This document shows positions 17,347-27,252 of a stretch of DNA of 64,000 bases, one piece after another. The first letter of the stretch is position 1. Each line of letters starts with the position of its first letter. The stretch spans positions 37,152 to 101,151 of the forward strand of contig NZ_MUYU01000017.1 of NCBI RefSeq assembly GCF_002014825.1, read 5' to 3'. The stretch comes from Moraxella pluranimalium. GTDB lineage: Bacteria > Pseudomonadota > Gammaproteobacteria > Pseudomonadales > Moraxellaceae. The position numbers and the translations under genes are program-made. The notes under the pieces are model-generated. The model saw only the letters and a program-made list of their open reading frames with translations. It was not told the DNA's origin and searched no databases.

Positions 17347-18330
17347 TTACACCTGTGCGTGTAAGCACGCCACTTGATGATCCTCATTACCAGCAAGGCT
17401 TGGCTTGGTCTGGGCGCAAGCATCGGTGGCTTTTGGGCAGCGAGTGCGGAACACACAGCCTGATGGCGGATTGATTGGGCTAGGTAGATCGCCTTCAAGT
17501 AGCTGTACTTTTTTGGTACGCTCAAGCTCCGGATCAGGCAGCGGTACGGCTGACATCAGTGCTTGGGTGTAGGGATGCGTTGGCTTGTCATACACGGCGG
17601 TGTCAGTACCGACTTCAACAGCATTGCCCAGATACATCACCAATACACGATCTGAGATGTGCTTGACGACAGATAGGTCGTGCGCAATGAAAATCAGCGC
17701 CAAGCCCATTTCTTCTTGGACTTCTTGGAGTAGGTTAATCACCTGCGCCTGAATCGATACATCCAGTGCCGATACTGGCTCATCACAGATGATTAGCTTT
17801 GGGCGTAGAATGAGCGCACGAGCGATACCGATACGCTGACACTGACCGCCTGAGAACTCATGTGGATAGCGGTTGATGACATTGGGCAATAGACCCACTT
17901 TTTTCATCATCTCACGCACACGCTTGCCGATTTCTTCATTGCCAAGCTCAGGATGATAAGTACGCAGTGGCTCAGCGATAATATCACCGACGGTCATACG
18001 GGGGTTCAATGATGCCAACGGATCTTGGAAAATCATCTGAATTTCTTGGCGTTTTTTCTTCCAACCTTTTTCAGATAAGCCGACCAATTCTTCACCATCA
18101 AACAAAATACTGCCTGATTTGGCTTTGACTAGACCAATGATGGTACGAGCCAGTGTCGATTTACCACAGCCTGACTCACCGACCACGCCTAAGGTTTCGC
18201 CTGCTTTTAGGTCAAATGACACGCCATTGACGGCTTTTAGGGTGGCAGGCTTTTGCCAAAAGAACGCACCTTTTTTATGAATGTCAAAATGCGTTTGTAC
18301 ATCGCGAACTTGTAATAGTGGGGTACTCAT
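17347..18330 (-). CDS. oppF: Oligopeptide/dipeptide ABC transporter ATP-binding protein OppF
   Basis: A 327-residue ABC ATPase on the cytosolic face of the peptide importer. It shows Walker A GESGCGKST (about 51-59), signature FSGGQCQRIGIARAL (about 161), Walker B LIICDEPVSALD (about 181) and the C-terminal oligopeptide domain with NPPSGCVFRTRCPKATDAC, whose Cys residues ligate an Fe-S cluster in characterised Opp/Dpp ATPases. The N-terminal FDIHKKGAFFWQKPATLKAVNGVSF is the typical OppF insert. A GGAG ribosome site precedes the ATG. It is the last gene of the opp operon, three bases after oppD. Confidence 0.93.
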   Translation of the reverse strand: MSTPLLQVRDVQTHFDIHKKGAFFWQKPATLKAVNGVSFDLKAGETLGVVGESGCGKSTLARTIIGLVKAKSGSILFDGEELVGLSEKGWKKKRQEIQMIFQDPLASLNPRMTVGDIIAEPLRTYHPELGNEEIGKRVREMMKKVGLLPNVINRYPHEFSGGQCQRIGIARALILRPKLIICDEPVSALDVSIQAQVINLLQEVQEEMGLALIFIAHDLSVVKHISDRVLVMYLGNAVEVGTDTAVYDKPTHPYTQALMSAVPLPDPELERTKKVQLLEGDLPSPINPPSGCVFRTRCPKATDACAQTKPSLAGNEDHQVACLHAQV

Positions 18331-18333
18331 GCA

Positions 18334-19311
18334 TTATTCTCCTACAGGTAGATTTGGGTGCTTCCAGTGGCAGGCGCGCTGACGCTCATTCGGCAAGAAT
18401 TGCAGCTCAGGCGGTGTGCTGTGGCAGATATCCATAGCGTATTGGCAACGCTCAACAAATGGACAGCCGACTGGTAGGTTCAGTAGGTTTGGTGGGTTAC
18501 CCGGAATGGTAGTGAGTCGCTCATTGTCATTATCTAGGCGTGGCACAGCACCGAGCAGACCGATGGTGTATGGATGCGTCGGATTATAAAAAATCTCTTC
18601 GGTCTTGCCATATGCCATCGTACGACCAGCATACATCACTAGGATACGATCACAAGTCCCCGCCACGACGCCCAAGTCATGGGTAATCATGATGATGGTG
18701 GTGTCAAAGTCACGCTTTAGGTCGTTTAGTAGTGCCATGATCTGTGCTTGCACGGTGACATCGAGTGCAGTGGTCGGTTCGTCAGCGATCAGTAACTTTG
18801 GACGGCACAGTAGCGCCATCGCAATCATCACACGCTGACGCATACCGCCTGAGAACTCATGTGGATACATACCGATACGCTTGCGAGCTTCGGGGATTTT
18901 GACCGCATCAAGCATGCGGATGGATTCTTCCCACGCTTCGGCCTTGCTCATGCCCTTATGCAGCACCAAGACTTCAGACAGCTGATCGCCCACTTTCATA
19001 AATGGGTTTAGGCTGGTCATCGGATCTTGGAAGATGATGGCGATCTCATTAGCACGAATTTTGTTCAGCTCATGCTCTGGCATTCCGACCAGTTCTTGGT
19101 CACGGAATTTGATTGAGCCTTCGGTGCGACCATTTTTGGCAAGCAGTCCTAGAATCGAAAAGGCGGTTTGGGATTTGCCCGAGCCTGATTCACCGACGAT
19201 GCCAAGCGTTTCGCCTTGATTGAGTTTGAAATTGAGTCCATTGACGGCAGTGACCAAGCCGTCTTCGGTGGCAAATTTGACTTTTAGGTCTGATACTTCT
19301 AATAAAGCCAT
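18334..19311 (-). CDS. oppD: Oligopeptide ABC transporter ATP-binding protein OppD
   Basis: A 325-residue ABC ATPase, the partner of OppF. It shows Walker [10 protein letters not shown] (about 38-46), Q-loop [12 protein letters not shown], signature [15 protein letters not shown] (about 154), Walker [13 protein letters not shown] and C-terminal [19 protein letters not shown] with the Fe-S-type Cys set. AGGAGAAC precedes the start codon. It is co-transcribed with oppB, oppC and oppF, with oppC 63 bases upstream. Confidence 0.93.
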   Translation of the reverse strand: MALLEVSDLKVKFATEDGLVTAVNGLNFKLNQGETLGIVGESGSGKSQTAFSILGLLAKNGRTEGSIKFRDQELVGMPEHELNKIRANEIAIIFQDPMTSLNPFMKVGDQLSEVLVLHKGMSKAEAWEESIRMLDAVKIPEARKRIGMYPHEFSGGMRQRVMIAMALLCRPKLLIADEPTTALDVTVQAQIMALLNDLKRDFDTTIIMITHDLGVVAGTCDRILVMYAGRTMAYGKTEEIFYNPTHPYTIGLLGAVPRLDNDNERLTTIPGNPPNLLNLPVGCPFVERCQYAMDICHSTPPELQFLPNERQRACHWKHPNLPVGE

Positions 19312-19374
19312 GTTGTTCTCCTAAGGTATGACAATCCCCATACCTTGTTAATATCCTTAAATCTGTGTCATCTG

Positions 19375-20274
19375 TTAGCGATCTTTTGGATCAAGTGCAT
19401 CACGCAGACCGTCACCAATGAAGTTAAAGCAGAACAGGGTGATGGTCAAGAAAACAGACGGTACTAGCAGTTGCCATGGTGAGACTTGCATGGTCTGCGA
19501 GCCTTCTTGTAGTAGTGCGCCCCAGCTGGTCATCGGCTCTTGAACACCTAGACCCAAAAAGCTTAGGAATGATTCAAACATAATCATACCCGGTACAAGT
19601 AGCGATGCATAGACCACGACCACGCCAAGCACGTTTGGTACGATATGGCGGGTAACGATTTTCCAGCCAGAGACGCCGCCGACATGAGCCGCTTCGATGA
19701 ACTCTTTGTTTTTTAGGCTCAAGGTTTGACCACGTACGATACGAGCAATATCAAGCCAAGACACCAGACCGATGGCAACAAAGATAAAGATGATGTTACG
19801 ACCAAATAAAGTCACAAGCAAAATCACGAAGAACATGAATGGGAATGCGTTCAAGACTTCAACAAAACGCATCATCAGCATATCCACTTTACCGCCGACG
19901 TAGCCTGAGATTGCGCCATAGATAGTACCAAATAGTACCGCAACGAATGCACCAGCGATACCGACCATGAGTGAGATGCGACCACCGACAGCGGTACGCA
20001 CCAGTAGGTCACGACCAAGGTTATCCGTACCAAAATAGTGTTTGGTCTCCATCGATGGTGCTGATGCCATATTTGCCCAGTCGGTATCGGCATAGCCAAA
20101 TGGCGCAACCATCGGCACAAAAACCACAAAAGCGGTAATCAGTAGCAGAATAAATCCACTGACCAAAGCGGCCTTGTTATGAGAAAAGCGACGCCAAGCA
20201 TCTTGCCATAGACTGCGTCCTTTGATTTCTTTGACTTGAGTAGGTGCTTGCGTGGCACTTGCAGTGTTAGACAT
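19375..20274 (-). CDS. oppC: Oligopeptide ABC transporter permease OppC
   Basis: A 299-residue inner-membrane permease with six predicted helices. The cytosolic N-terminus is KEIKGRSLWQDAWRRFSHNKAAL, as in OppC. The permease signature (EAA loop) EFIEAAHVGGVSGWKIVTRHIVPNVLG is near residue 196, and GDGLRDALDPKDR forms the C-terminal end characteristic of OppC/DppC. The frame extends upstream, but ATG 20274 has AAAGGA at the right distance and gives the family length. It lies 34 bases after oppB. Confidence 0.92.
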   Translation of the reverse strand: MSNTASATQAPTQVKEIKGRSLWQDAWRRFSHNKAALVSGFILLLITAFVVFVPMVAPFGYADTDWANMASAPSMETKHYFGTDNLGRDLLVRTAVGGRISLMVGIAGAFVAVLFGTIYGAISGYVGGKVDMLMMRFVEVLNAFPFMFFVILLVTLFGRNIIFIFVAIGLVSWLDIARIVRGQTLSLKNKEFIEAAHVGGVSGWKIVTRHIVPNVLGVVVVYASLLVPGMIMFESFLSFLGLGVQEPMTSWGALLQEGSQTMQVSPWQLLVPSVFLTITLFCFNFIGDGLRDALDPKDR

Positions 20275-20308
20275 AAACAATCCTTTAAAAAATATCGTAA
20301 TCGAACGC

Positions 20309-21229
20309 TTAGTATTTGATTTTTGGGTCGATGACAGCGTATAGAATATCAACGATGGCGTTGAATACGATGGTCAAGACACCAACCAAAATGGTTAAGC
20401 TAAGCACCAAACTATAGTCACGGTTCAATGCACCATTAACAAATAGCTGACCAATCCCTGGCAGACCAAAGATGGTTTCGATGATGATTGAGCCTGTGAT
20501 GATACCTACGAATGCAGGGCCAAGATATGAGATGATTGGCAGTGATGCAGGGCGTAGGGCGTGCTTGATGACGATATGACGTAGCGGTAAGCCTTTGGCA
20601 CGTGCGGTACGGATAAATTGACTGTTCATGGTCTCAATCATTGAGCCACGAGTGATACGAGCGATACTTGCGATATAGCTTAGGGACAAAGCGGTGACAG
20701 GTAGCACTAGGTTCATAAACGCACCGTCGTTCCAACCACCTGCTGGGAACCATTTGAGCGTTACTGCAAAAATCAGCACCATCAGCGGCGCTTTGACAAA
20801 GCTTGGGATTGCCACACCAGCCATTGCCAGCGTCATCAGACTGTAGTCGAATACGCTGTTTTGCTTGAGTGCTGCGATGACACCCATAGTAACACCGATA
20901 ATGACCGCAATCACAAATGCATAGATACCAAGCTCAATCGAGACTGGCAGAGCATCAGACAGTAGTCCATTAATAGTATGGTCTTTGTATTTAAAAGATG
21001 GGCCAAAATCACCGTGTAGAAGTTGTTTTAGGTAATTTAGGTATTGTAGCCAAAGTGGGTCATTGAGATTGTATTTGGCTTCGATATTGGCAAGGACGGC
21101 AGGTGGCAAGTTACGCTCACCAGTAAAAGGGCTACCCGGTGCCAAACGCATCATAAAAAACGAGATGGTAATAAGAAAAAGTAGCGTTGGAATTGCTTCC
21201 AAGGTGCGTCTAAGAATTAGTTTAAACAT
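20309..21229 (-). CDS. oppB: Oligopeptide ABC transporter permease OppB
   Basis: A 306-residue permease, the same length as E. coli OppB. The N-terminus MFKLILRRTLEAIPTLLFLITISFFMMRLAPGSPF is diagnostic. The EAA loop QFIRTARAKGLPLRHIVIKHALRPASLP is near residue 200, and DILYAVIDPKIKY is the C-terminus. The ATG at 21229 follows AGAGG. A 437-base gap with a terminator separates it from the oppA gene upstream, so the oppBCDF block may also have its own promoter. Confidence 0.93.
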   Translation of the reverse strand: MFKLILRRTLEAIPTLLFLITISFFMMRLAPGSPFTGERNLPPAVLANIEAKYNLNDPLWLQYLNYLKQLLHGDFGPSFKYKDHTINGLLSDALPVSIELGIYAFVIAVIIGVTMGVIAALKQNSVFDYSLMTLAMAGVAIPSFVKAPLMVLIFAVTLKWFPAGGWNDGAFMNLVLPVTALSLSYIASIARITRGSMIETMNSQFIRTARAKGLPLRHIVIKHALRPASLPIISYLGPAFVGIITGSIIIETIFGLPGIGQLFVNGALNRDYSLVLSLTILVGVLTIVFNAIVDILYAVIDPKIKY

Positions 21230-21666
21230 GAAAAAACCTCTGTTTTGCCAATTGGCAAAAGCTTCCATTGATTTACCACCACCCACACAAATCAATATCC
21301 ATGTGGTGGGCGTGCAAAGTATGCTTGAATCATGCCTATATCGACATAGATTCTGGCTTTGCAGCTATATATTAATAACTACTCTTAAGTGTGACAGTGT
21401 GATGCTTGTTGAGATACAAACATTTACACTATTATATCAAAAGATGAATACAGATTATCAGTTTATTCGAAGTTTTTTGCTATGACGTTATCAATAAATC
21501 CGTAAAAAGCCCCATTATATAGCGTAATTATGCATAATAAATAAGAATTTTTATGAATTTATGGAATAATGATAGAAAGTAAGACGTATTGGCGAATAAA
21601 AAAAACTGCTTATGCCACCATGATGACATAAGCAGTATTGTGCTAATGTTGCTAATAATTATCAAA
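21230..21666 (-). other. Intergenic region between oppA and oppB
   Basis: 437 bases with no supported gene. They hold the oppA terminator (21597-21636) and then, on the minus strand, two candidate -10 boxes TATAAT at 21514-21519 and 21431-21436 (the second extended, TGATATAAT). These could give oppBCDF a separate promoter and a leader of about 200 nt or more. Confidence 0.4.
21597..21636 (-). terminator. Terminator downstream of oppA (second copy)
   Basis: ACTGCTTATG and CATAAGCAGT form a 10-bp stem. On the minus strand it is followed by a run of seven U residues. Partial read-through to oppB is likely, as in other opp operons where the binding protein is made in excess. Confidence 0.75.
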
Positions 21667-23289
21667 TTATTGCAATGTCCAGTACTTGGCGTGCCATTGA
21701 TCGAGTGGATCTTTGTTGGCGTAGTTGCCGACACGTGGCTTAACCAGACGCACATTGGCATAGTAGAAAATATCAATGTGGGCGTGGTCTTTATCAAGAA
21801 TGCCTTCGGCTTGCTCGTACAATTTGACACGATCAGCATCAGACAGATCTGCTGCCAAAGTTTGCGCCATCACTTTGTCAAATTCAGCCGACTTATAGCG
21901 TGTCCAGTTGTTGGTGTTGTTCGACTTACGCAGATTTAGGAAAGTCGATGCTTCGTTGTAGTCGCCACACCAGCGAGCACGAGCCATCTGATAGTTGCCA
22001 TTACGACGGCTGTCGAGATACGACTTCCATTCTTGGTTGGTCAGATTGACATTGACAAAGCCAAGCGAGTCTTTCCATAGGCTACTGGCTGCTACGGCGA
22101 TTTTCTTGTGGCTTTCGTTGGTGTCGTAAAGCAGGTCAAAATTCAGCGGATTTGACTCGCTATAGCCTGCTTCGGCAAGTAGTTTTTTGGCTTCTTCGAT
22201 GCGCTTGGCTTTATCCCATGCTTGCCATTCTGGGGTGTATTTGACATTGCCCTTGATGGCGGTTGGGGTGAATTGGTACGCCACCACTTGACCTTGACCC
22301 ATCACTTTTTCGGCGATTTGTTCACGATCGAGCGTCAATGCCAGTGCTTGACGCACCTTTGGATCGTTAAACGGTGGTTTTTCGTGGTTTAGGTCATAAT
22401 AATAAGTACATAGTGTTGGTGCGGTCTTTAGTTCATCGCCATGATCTTTTTTGAGCTGTTCAAATTGCTCTGGTGGCAATTCGCTTGCGGTGATGTCAAT
22501 CTCACCGGCTTGATAGCGCAGCACATCAGTGGTGGCTTGTGGGATTGGTAGTACCGTTAGGCTCTCAAGCTTGACTTTGTCGGCATCGTAGTAGCTTGGG
22601 TTCTTTTGTAGGACGATTTTTTCGTTAATCACCCATTCGCTTGGCTTATACGCGCCATTGACGACGATATTGGCAGGATCTGTCCATTTTTCGCCAAATT
22701 TCTCCACCGTCGCACGATGTACAGGCTGTACCGATGAGTGAATCATCATATCCACAAAATACGGCACAGGCTCAGATAGGGTGATTTCCAGTGTCTTATC
22801 GTCAATCGCCTTGATGCCTAGCTCTTCAGGCTTAACCTTACCATCGATGACGGCTTGGGCATTGACTAGCTTAGCATCTTCTAGGTAGCTTGCGTAGTAC
22901 GAACCTGTGGCAGGATCGACCAGACGGCGAAAACTATACACAAAATCCTCAGCGGTCACAGGATCGCCATTTGACCATTTGGCATCACGCAGCTTGAATG
23001 TCCAGACCTTGTTATCGCTCGTCGTCCATTCGGTAGCGATACCCGGAATCAGATTGCCGTCATTGTCCGTGCTGACTAGACCTTCTGAAAATTGGCGGAT
23101 GATATTAGCTTCTTGGACGCCTTGAGCCAATTGCGGATCAAGCGTCTCAGGCTCGCTGGCATTGTTGATGGTGATGCCGGTTGGATTAGCGGTGGCAGCA
23201 GGCTTGGCGGTGTCTTTTGAGCAAGCGGTAAGTGTCAGAGCTAGACTCAGTGCCAATCCGACAGAAAGTGTGCTGGGTTTAAAAAACAT
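21667..23289 (-). CDS. oppA: Oligopeptide-binding lipoprotein OppA (copy nearer oppB)
   Basis: A 540-residue solute-binding lipoprotein (SBP family 5). Signal peptide with lipobox LTAC (Cys about residue 22), then a Thr/Ala/Pro-rich linker and the conserved start of the mature fold, ITINNASEPETLDPQLAQG. Also present are TFKLRDAKWSNGDPVTAEDFVYSFRR and a CTYYYDLNHEKPPFNDPKVRQAL block typical of OppA/MppA. It delivers oligopeptides to OppBCDF. ATG 23289 is preferred to the longer frame because it starts at the signal peptide. It is a tandem paralogue of the next gene upstream. Confidence 0.92.
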   Translation of the reverse strand: MFFKPSTLSVGLALSLALTLTACSKDTAKPAATANPTGITINNASEPETLDPQLAQGVQEANIIRQFSEGLVSTDNDGNLIPGIATEWTTSDNKVWTFKLRDAKWSNGDPVTAEDFVYSFRRLVDPATGSYYASYLEDAKLVNAQAVIDGKVKPEELGIKAIDDKTLEITLSEPVPYFVDMMIHSSVQPVHRATVEKFGEKWTDPANIVVNGAYKPSEWVINEKIVLQKNPSYYDADKVKLESLTVLPIPQATTDVLRYQAGEIDITASELPPEQFEQLKKDHGDELKTAPTLCTYYYDLNHEKPPFNDPKVRQALALTLDREQIAEKVMGQGQVVAYQFTPTAIKGNVKYTPEWQAWDKAKRIEEAKKLLAEAGYSESNPLNFDLLYDTNESHKKIAVAASSLWKDSLGFVNVNLTNQEWKSYLDSRRNGNYQMARARWCGDYNEASTFLNLRKSNNTNNWTRYKSAEFDKVMAQTLAADLSDADRVKLYEQAEGILDKDHAHIDIFYYANVRLVKPRVGNYANKDPLDQWHAKYWTLQ

Positions 23290-23593
23290 GAATGCGTCCT
23301 TGAAAGTAATGCTATAGCCAAATATCACAATGGGCTTAAGTGCAACAGTCTAGCGTTTAAATACCAATCACCATGCTCATACATGGCAGTGACCAAAGTT
23401 GGCTATCCGATATGTGGATAAAACAGTTTTGAATAAAACTATTTAGATAATACCTGAATGTGTGCCAAATGACAAGGGGTTGATTGATGCCTGATTTACC
23501 TATGATGGATTCATATATCGGCATAAAAAAATAGCGACAAGCACTTGGTCTTGTCGCTATACTTCATTATAGAAGTGCTATTGCAATCACGGA
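23290..23593 (-). other. Intergenic region between the two oppA genes
   Basis: 304 bases with no supported gene. The upstream oppA terminator lies at 23525-23560; the remainder is presumably the leader and promoter of the second oppA, but I see no convincing -35/-10 pair. Confidence 0.35.
23525..23560 (-). terminator. Terminator downstream of the first oppA
   Basis: ATAGCGACAAG and CTTGTCGCTAT make a perfect 11-bp stem around an 8-base loop, with six U residues following on the minus strand. Confidence 0.8.
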
Positions 23594-25276
23594 TTAGTGT
23601 TTTGCAATTTTTAGGTTCTTGATGTGCCAATTGCCCATTGGGTCTTTGTCAGAAAAACCGATGACATATGGCTTAACCAAGCGTGGCGCAGTGTATTGAT
23701 ATACAAAGATGGTAGCAGTGTCTTTATCAAGCTCAGCTTCTGCTTGACGGTAGATGTCAGCACGTTGTTCAGCCGTAACGTCACCGCCAAGCGTGCTTGC
23801 CATTAGCTTATCAAAGGCAGGGCTGTTGTATTTGCCGTAGTTGCTTGAGTTGTCTGACTTAAAGGTGTTCAAGAAGGTTGATGCTTCGTTGTAGTCAGCA
23901 CACCAGCCGCCACGCGCCATCTCATGCTTTTGGGTACGGCGAGTTTCTAGATAAGTTTTCCATTCTTGGTTGTTAAGTGTTACTTCAACAAAGCCAAGTG
24001 AATCTTTCCAGAATGACGATGCTGCCACTGCCAAAGTCTTGTGCTGTTCGTTGGTGTTGTATAGTAGTTCAAACTTCAATGGATTTGATTCGCTATAACC
24101 AGCTTCAGCCAAGAGTTTCTTCGCTTCTTCGATACGCTTGGCTTTATCCCAAGATTTCCACTCAGGCTCAAAGTTTTTCATACCTTGGGTGGCTTCAGGG
24201 GTGAATTGATAAGCGACTTTTTGACCTTGTTTTAGGATGCTATCAACGATGATATCACGATCTAGAGCCAATGATAGTGCCTTACGCACACGTACATCAT
24301 CAAATGGCGCTTTGGTATGGTTGAACTCATAATAATAAGTACAAAGCTTTGGTGGCTCGATGACTTCAGCACCCAACTCATTTTTGAGCTGATCATATTG
24401 CTCTGGCGGTAGTGAGTCAGCAGTCATGTCAATCTCACCTGCCTTGTAGCGTTGTACATCAGTGGTTGCAGCAGGTACGACTAGCAAGGTAGCTTTGTTG
24501 ATGGTGGTCTTGGCATCATCAAAGTACTGCGGGTTGCGCTCAAGTGTGATGCGCTCATTGACCTGCCAGCTGCTTAGCTTGTATGGACCATTGACGACGA
24601 TATTTTCGGGCGCAGTCCATTTGTCGCCATGTGCTTCGACGACTTTTTGGTTCACAGGCTTGACTGATGTGTGAATCAACATATCAGGGAAATATGGCAC
24701 AGGCTCAGATAGGGTGATTTCAAGTGTCTTATCATCAATGGCTTTGACGCCTAGCGTGTCAGGCTTGGCTTTGCCGTCAACGATGTCTTGGGCGTTAACC
24801 ACTTTGGCATCCGCTAGATAAGTGGCATACGGTGATGCGGTGGCAGGATCGCCAAGGCGACGCATTGAATACACAAAGTCATGGGCAGTTACAGGATCGC
24901 CATTGGACCATTTGGCATCACGTAGCTTGAATGTCCAGACCTTGTTATCGGTGGTTTCCCAGCTTTCTGCCATACCCGGAATGGTGTTGCCGTCGCCATC
25001 AGTGCTGGTTAGACCCACGAACATTTGGCGTAGGATATTTGACTCAGGCACGCCTGATACTTTGTGCGGGTCAAGCGACTCAGGCTCGGCAGCGTTGTTG
25101 ATGGTGATTTCTTGAGTTTCGGCCAGTTCTACCTTGCTCGCATCAGTAGCTGCTGCGGCAGGTTCGGCTGTTGGTGCGGTATTTTCGGCTTTTTTGTCAC
25201 CACCACAGGCAGCCAAAACGGTAGTAAAGCCAAGCGCAAGTGCTAGGCGAGATGGTGTCATCAAAGAATTTTTCAT
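23594..25276 (-). CDS. oppA: Oligopeptide-binding lipoprotein OppA (promoter-proximal copy)
   Basis: A 560-residue paralogue of the following oppA, sharing long blocks such as TFKLRDAKWSNGDPVTA, RIEEAKKLLAEAGYSESNPL and FWKDSLGF. Lipobox LAAC (Cys about residue 24), then a long Ala/Thr/Glu-rich linker before ITINNAAEPESLDPHKVSG. AAGGAC precedes the ATG. It binds peptides in the periplasm for the OppBCDF permease. Two non-identical binding proteins for one permease suggest a widened or split peptide range. Confidence 0.92.
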   Translation of the reverse strand: MKNSLMTPSRLALALGFTTVLAACGGDKKAENTAPTAEPAAAATDASKVELAETQEITINNAAEPESLDPHKVSGVPESNILRQMFVGLTSTDGDGNTIPGMAESWETTDNKVWTFKLRDAKWSNGDPVTAHDFVYSMRRLGDPATASPYATYLADAKVVNAQDIVDGKAKPDTLGVKAIDDKTLEITLSEPVPYFPDMLIHTSVKPVNQKVVEAHGDKWTAPENIVVNGPYKLSSWQVNERITLERNPQYFDDAKTTINKATLLVVPAATTDVQRYKAGEIDMTADSLPPEQYDQLKNELGAEVIEPPKLCTYYYEFNHTKAPFDDVRVRKALSLALDRDIIVDSILKQGQKVAYQFTPEATQGMKNFEPEWKSWDKAKRIEEAKKLLAEAGYSESNPLKFELLYNTNEQHKTLAVAASSFWKDSLGFVEVTLNNQEWKTYLETRRTQKHEMARGGWCADYNEASTFLNTFKSDNSSNYGKYNSPAFDKLMASTLGGDVTAEQRADIYRQAEAELDKDTATIFVYQYTAPRLVKPYVIGFSDKDPMGNWHIKNLKIAKH

Positions 25277-25579
25277 AATCTGTCCTTATATGAATTAAAT
25301 CAGCGTTCCAAGTGCTTGGCGAATATTTGGCATTCTACAATTTGTCAAATGCTGAACATTGTGGACAAAACAAGCAACATCCGTGCTGATTATCTCCCTG
25401 AACAGAATTTGCCAAATTACTGCGTGAATATTGCTAAAAATGACTTGGCAACAACTTATATTGACAAAATGTAACGTTAATGTCAATAGATTTAACAAAA
25501 ATTGCCGAAATTCGATGGAAGTATTCGTCATAATGAATAAATGTAGAAATATTAAGTTGATAATGAGTGAGCAATTTAA
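25277..25579. other. Divergent promoter region of oppA and bepA-like gene
   Basis: 303 bases. TTGACA at 25461-25466 and TGTCAA at 25481-25486 form an inverted pair that could be back-to-back -35 boxes or an operator; on the minus strand the second one has a TATAAG 20 bases away, which is too far for certainty. No supported gene is present. Confidence 0.3.
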
Positions 25580-27085
25580 ATGCGAAAATCAATTCAATGC
25601 ACAAAAGTTACCTATGGTGTTGTTGCACTAGCCGTATCGATGGGGCTAAAACCTGCGTTGACTTATGCCAATCCATCACAGCCATCGCCATTGGTGCTAC
25701 CTGCCATGACGCAGGGCGCAGGGTTTTATGAAGTGCATCGCAATGAGCAGATTGCCGCTTGGTCATTACGCCAAATCAACCGTGAGCTACCGCTCGTCAC
25801 CGATCCATGGGTCAATCAGGTGCTGATGCAGCTATCTGGCGAGATGAATGCCGTCGTGCGTACTCGTCAGCTGTATGCCACGCCATTGATTATGGATAAG
25901 AATATCAATGCCTTTGCTGTGCCGGGTGGCTTGATTGGTATGAATACAGGAACGATATTATCCGCTCAGGGACTAGATGAAGTGGCGAGCGTCATCGCGC
26001 ATGAGATTGCGCATATCAGCCAAAAGCACTATGAGCACCGCATGGAGAATAATAAGCGACTCATGGCACTACAGCTGGGTGGTCTGTTGGCGGCGATTGC
26101 TGCATCGGCAGCAGGGGGTGACGCAGCACTGCTTGCGATGGCAGGCTCACAGACAGCAACCGCCGAAAATGCCGCCACGCACAGCCGTGAGCACGAAAAA
26201 GAAGCTGATCGTGTCGGTATGCAAATCTTGGTGCAGGCAGGCTATGATGCCTATGCGATGCCAAGATTTTTTGGGCGATTACAAAGACAGCTGAACATCA
26301 ATCAAGCAAAAAATGCCTTTATGCCAAGCTTTATGCAGTCGCATCCCTTCACCGCCGAACGGCTCAGCGAAGCCAATGCCCGAGCAGCCAGCCATCCTGC
26401 ACCTATGATGAGCGCCAAGCAAACCCAAGCCAAGCTATTTGACCGCTGGGTGTGGCGTATCAAATATCTCACTAATCAAACATCGCATACCGAGCTTGTC
26501 GCCAACGCCGCCCAAAGTGATGGCGCAAAGCTTGCTTTAGCGACTTATTTGGCAGACCGTCAGCGACATGACGAAGCCAAGCAAGTCTTTGATGGCGTAG
26601 CGTTTGACACCGCTGATACGCTTGTGTGCTTGACCAAATCGCACCTGTCATTTGCCAAAAAAGACTATCAAAGCGCCATCGAGATACTCACGCCATGCCA
26701 AGCTATCTATCCCGAGCGCCGAGATTTACGCTTGGTGCTTGCCAATTATCATATCCATCATGGCGATGGTCAAAAGGCAAATAGCCTACTCTCGCTACTC
26801 ACCCAAGATGGTTCAAATGACCTAGTGGCGTGGCAATACGCCGCCCAAGCCTATGAGCTGATGGCAAGAAGTGCCCAAGATGACATCGCCAAGACCATCG
26901 CCACCATCAATGCGCTCAGAGCGCGTAGCCAAGAAGCACTGTGGCAGGGGCAATATCAAGCGGCCTTGCAGTCCATTGCCCAAGCTGAACGGCTAGCAGG
27001 CGAGCAAGAACGCACCAAGATGATACTAACCATGCTCAAAAAAGATAAAGAAGCCATTGTGGATGCGCAGGAGTTTAAACCTTAG
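25580..27085 (+). CDS. Periplasmic M48-family metalloprotease with TPR-like C-terminus (BepA-like)
   Basis: A 501-residue protein with a signal peptide (about 1-31). The peptidase domain has HEIAH at 141-145 (two zinc ligands and catalytic Glu), with the third ligand Glu in SREHEKEADRVG (about 210) and the family segment NAFAVPGGLIGMNTG upstream. The C-terminal part (about 300-490) is helical with tetratricopeptide-like repeats (AKQVFDGVAF, YQSAIEILTPCQAIYPERRDLRL, YQAALQSIAQAERL). This is the architecture of BepA/YfgC, the periplasmic chaperone-protease that assists outer-membrane protein assembly with BAM. The window also carries bamE. Confidence 0.88.
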   Translation: MRKSIQCTKVTYGVVALAVSMGLKPALTYANPSQPSPLVLPAMTQGAGFYEVHRNEQIAAWSLRQINRELPLVTDPWVNQVLMQLSGEMNAVVRTRQLYATPLIMDKNINAFAVPGGLIGMNTGTILSAQGLDEVASVIAHEIAHISQKHYEHRMENNKRLMALQLGGLLAAIAASAAGGDAALLAMAGSQTATAENAATHSREHEKEADRVGMQILVQAGYDAYAMPRFFGRLQRQLNINQAKNAFMPSFMQSHPFTAERLSEANARAASHPAPMMSAKQTQAKLFDRWVWRIKYLTNQTSHTELVANAAQSDGAKLALATYLADRQRHDEAKQVFDGVAFDTADTLVCLTKSHLSFAKKDYQSAIEILTPCQAIYPERRDLRLVLANYHIHHGDGQKANSLLSLLTQDGSNDLVAWQYAAQAYELMARSAQDDIAKTIATINALRARSQEALWQGQYQAALQSIAQAERLAGEQERTKMILTMLKKDKEAIVDAQEFKP

Positions 27086-27182
27086 CTATTAGCTGTTAAT
27101 GAACAAAGTATGTCTATAAAATTCAAAACATATTTGATTAACTGATAAAAATATTTAAAAAGTTATCCAAAAGCATCAGACA

Positions 27183-27218
27183 AACAAAAAGTGACAATTG
27201 ATATCGCCACTTTTTGTT
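27183..27218. terminator. Bidirectional terminator between bepA-like and yqeY genes
   Basis: CAAAAAGTG and CACTTTTTG arms with flanking A/T runs, placed between convergent genes. Confidence 0.7.
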
Positions 27219-27252
27219 TTTGTGGGTTTTGTTCAATTTTGATAAAAATTGA

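Noticed and set aside
25461-25486. TTGACA / TGTCAA pair as a palindromic operator
   Set aside because: Could equally be two -35 boxes; the -10 spacing is poor and no regulator is nearby.
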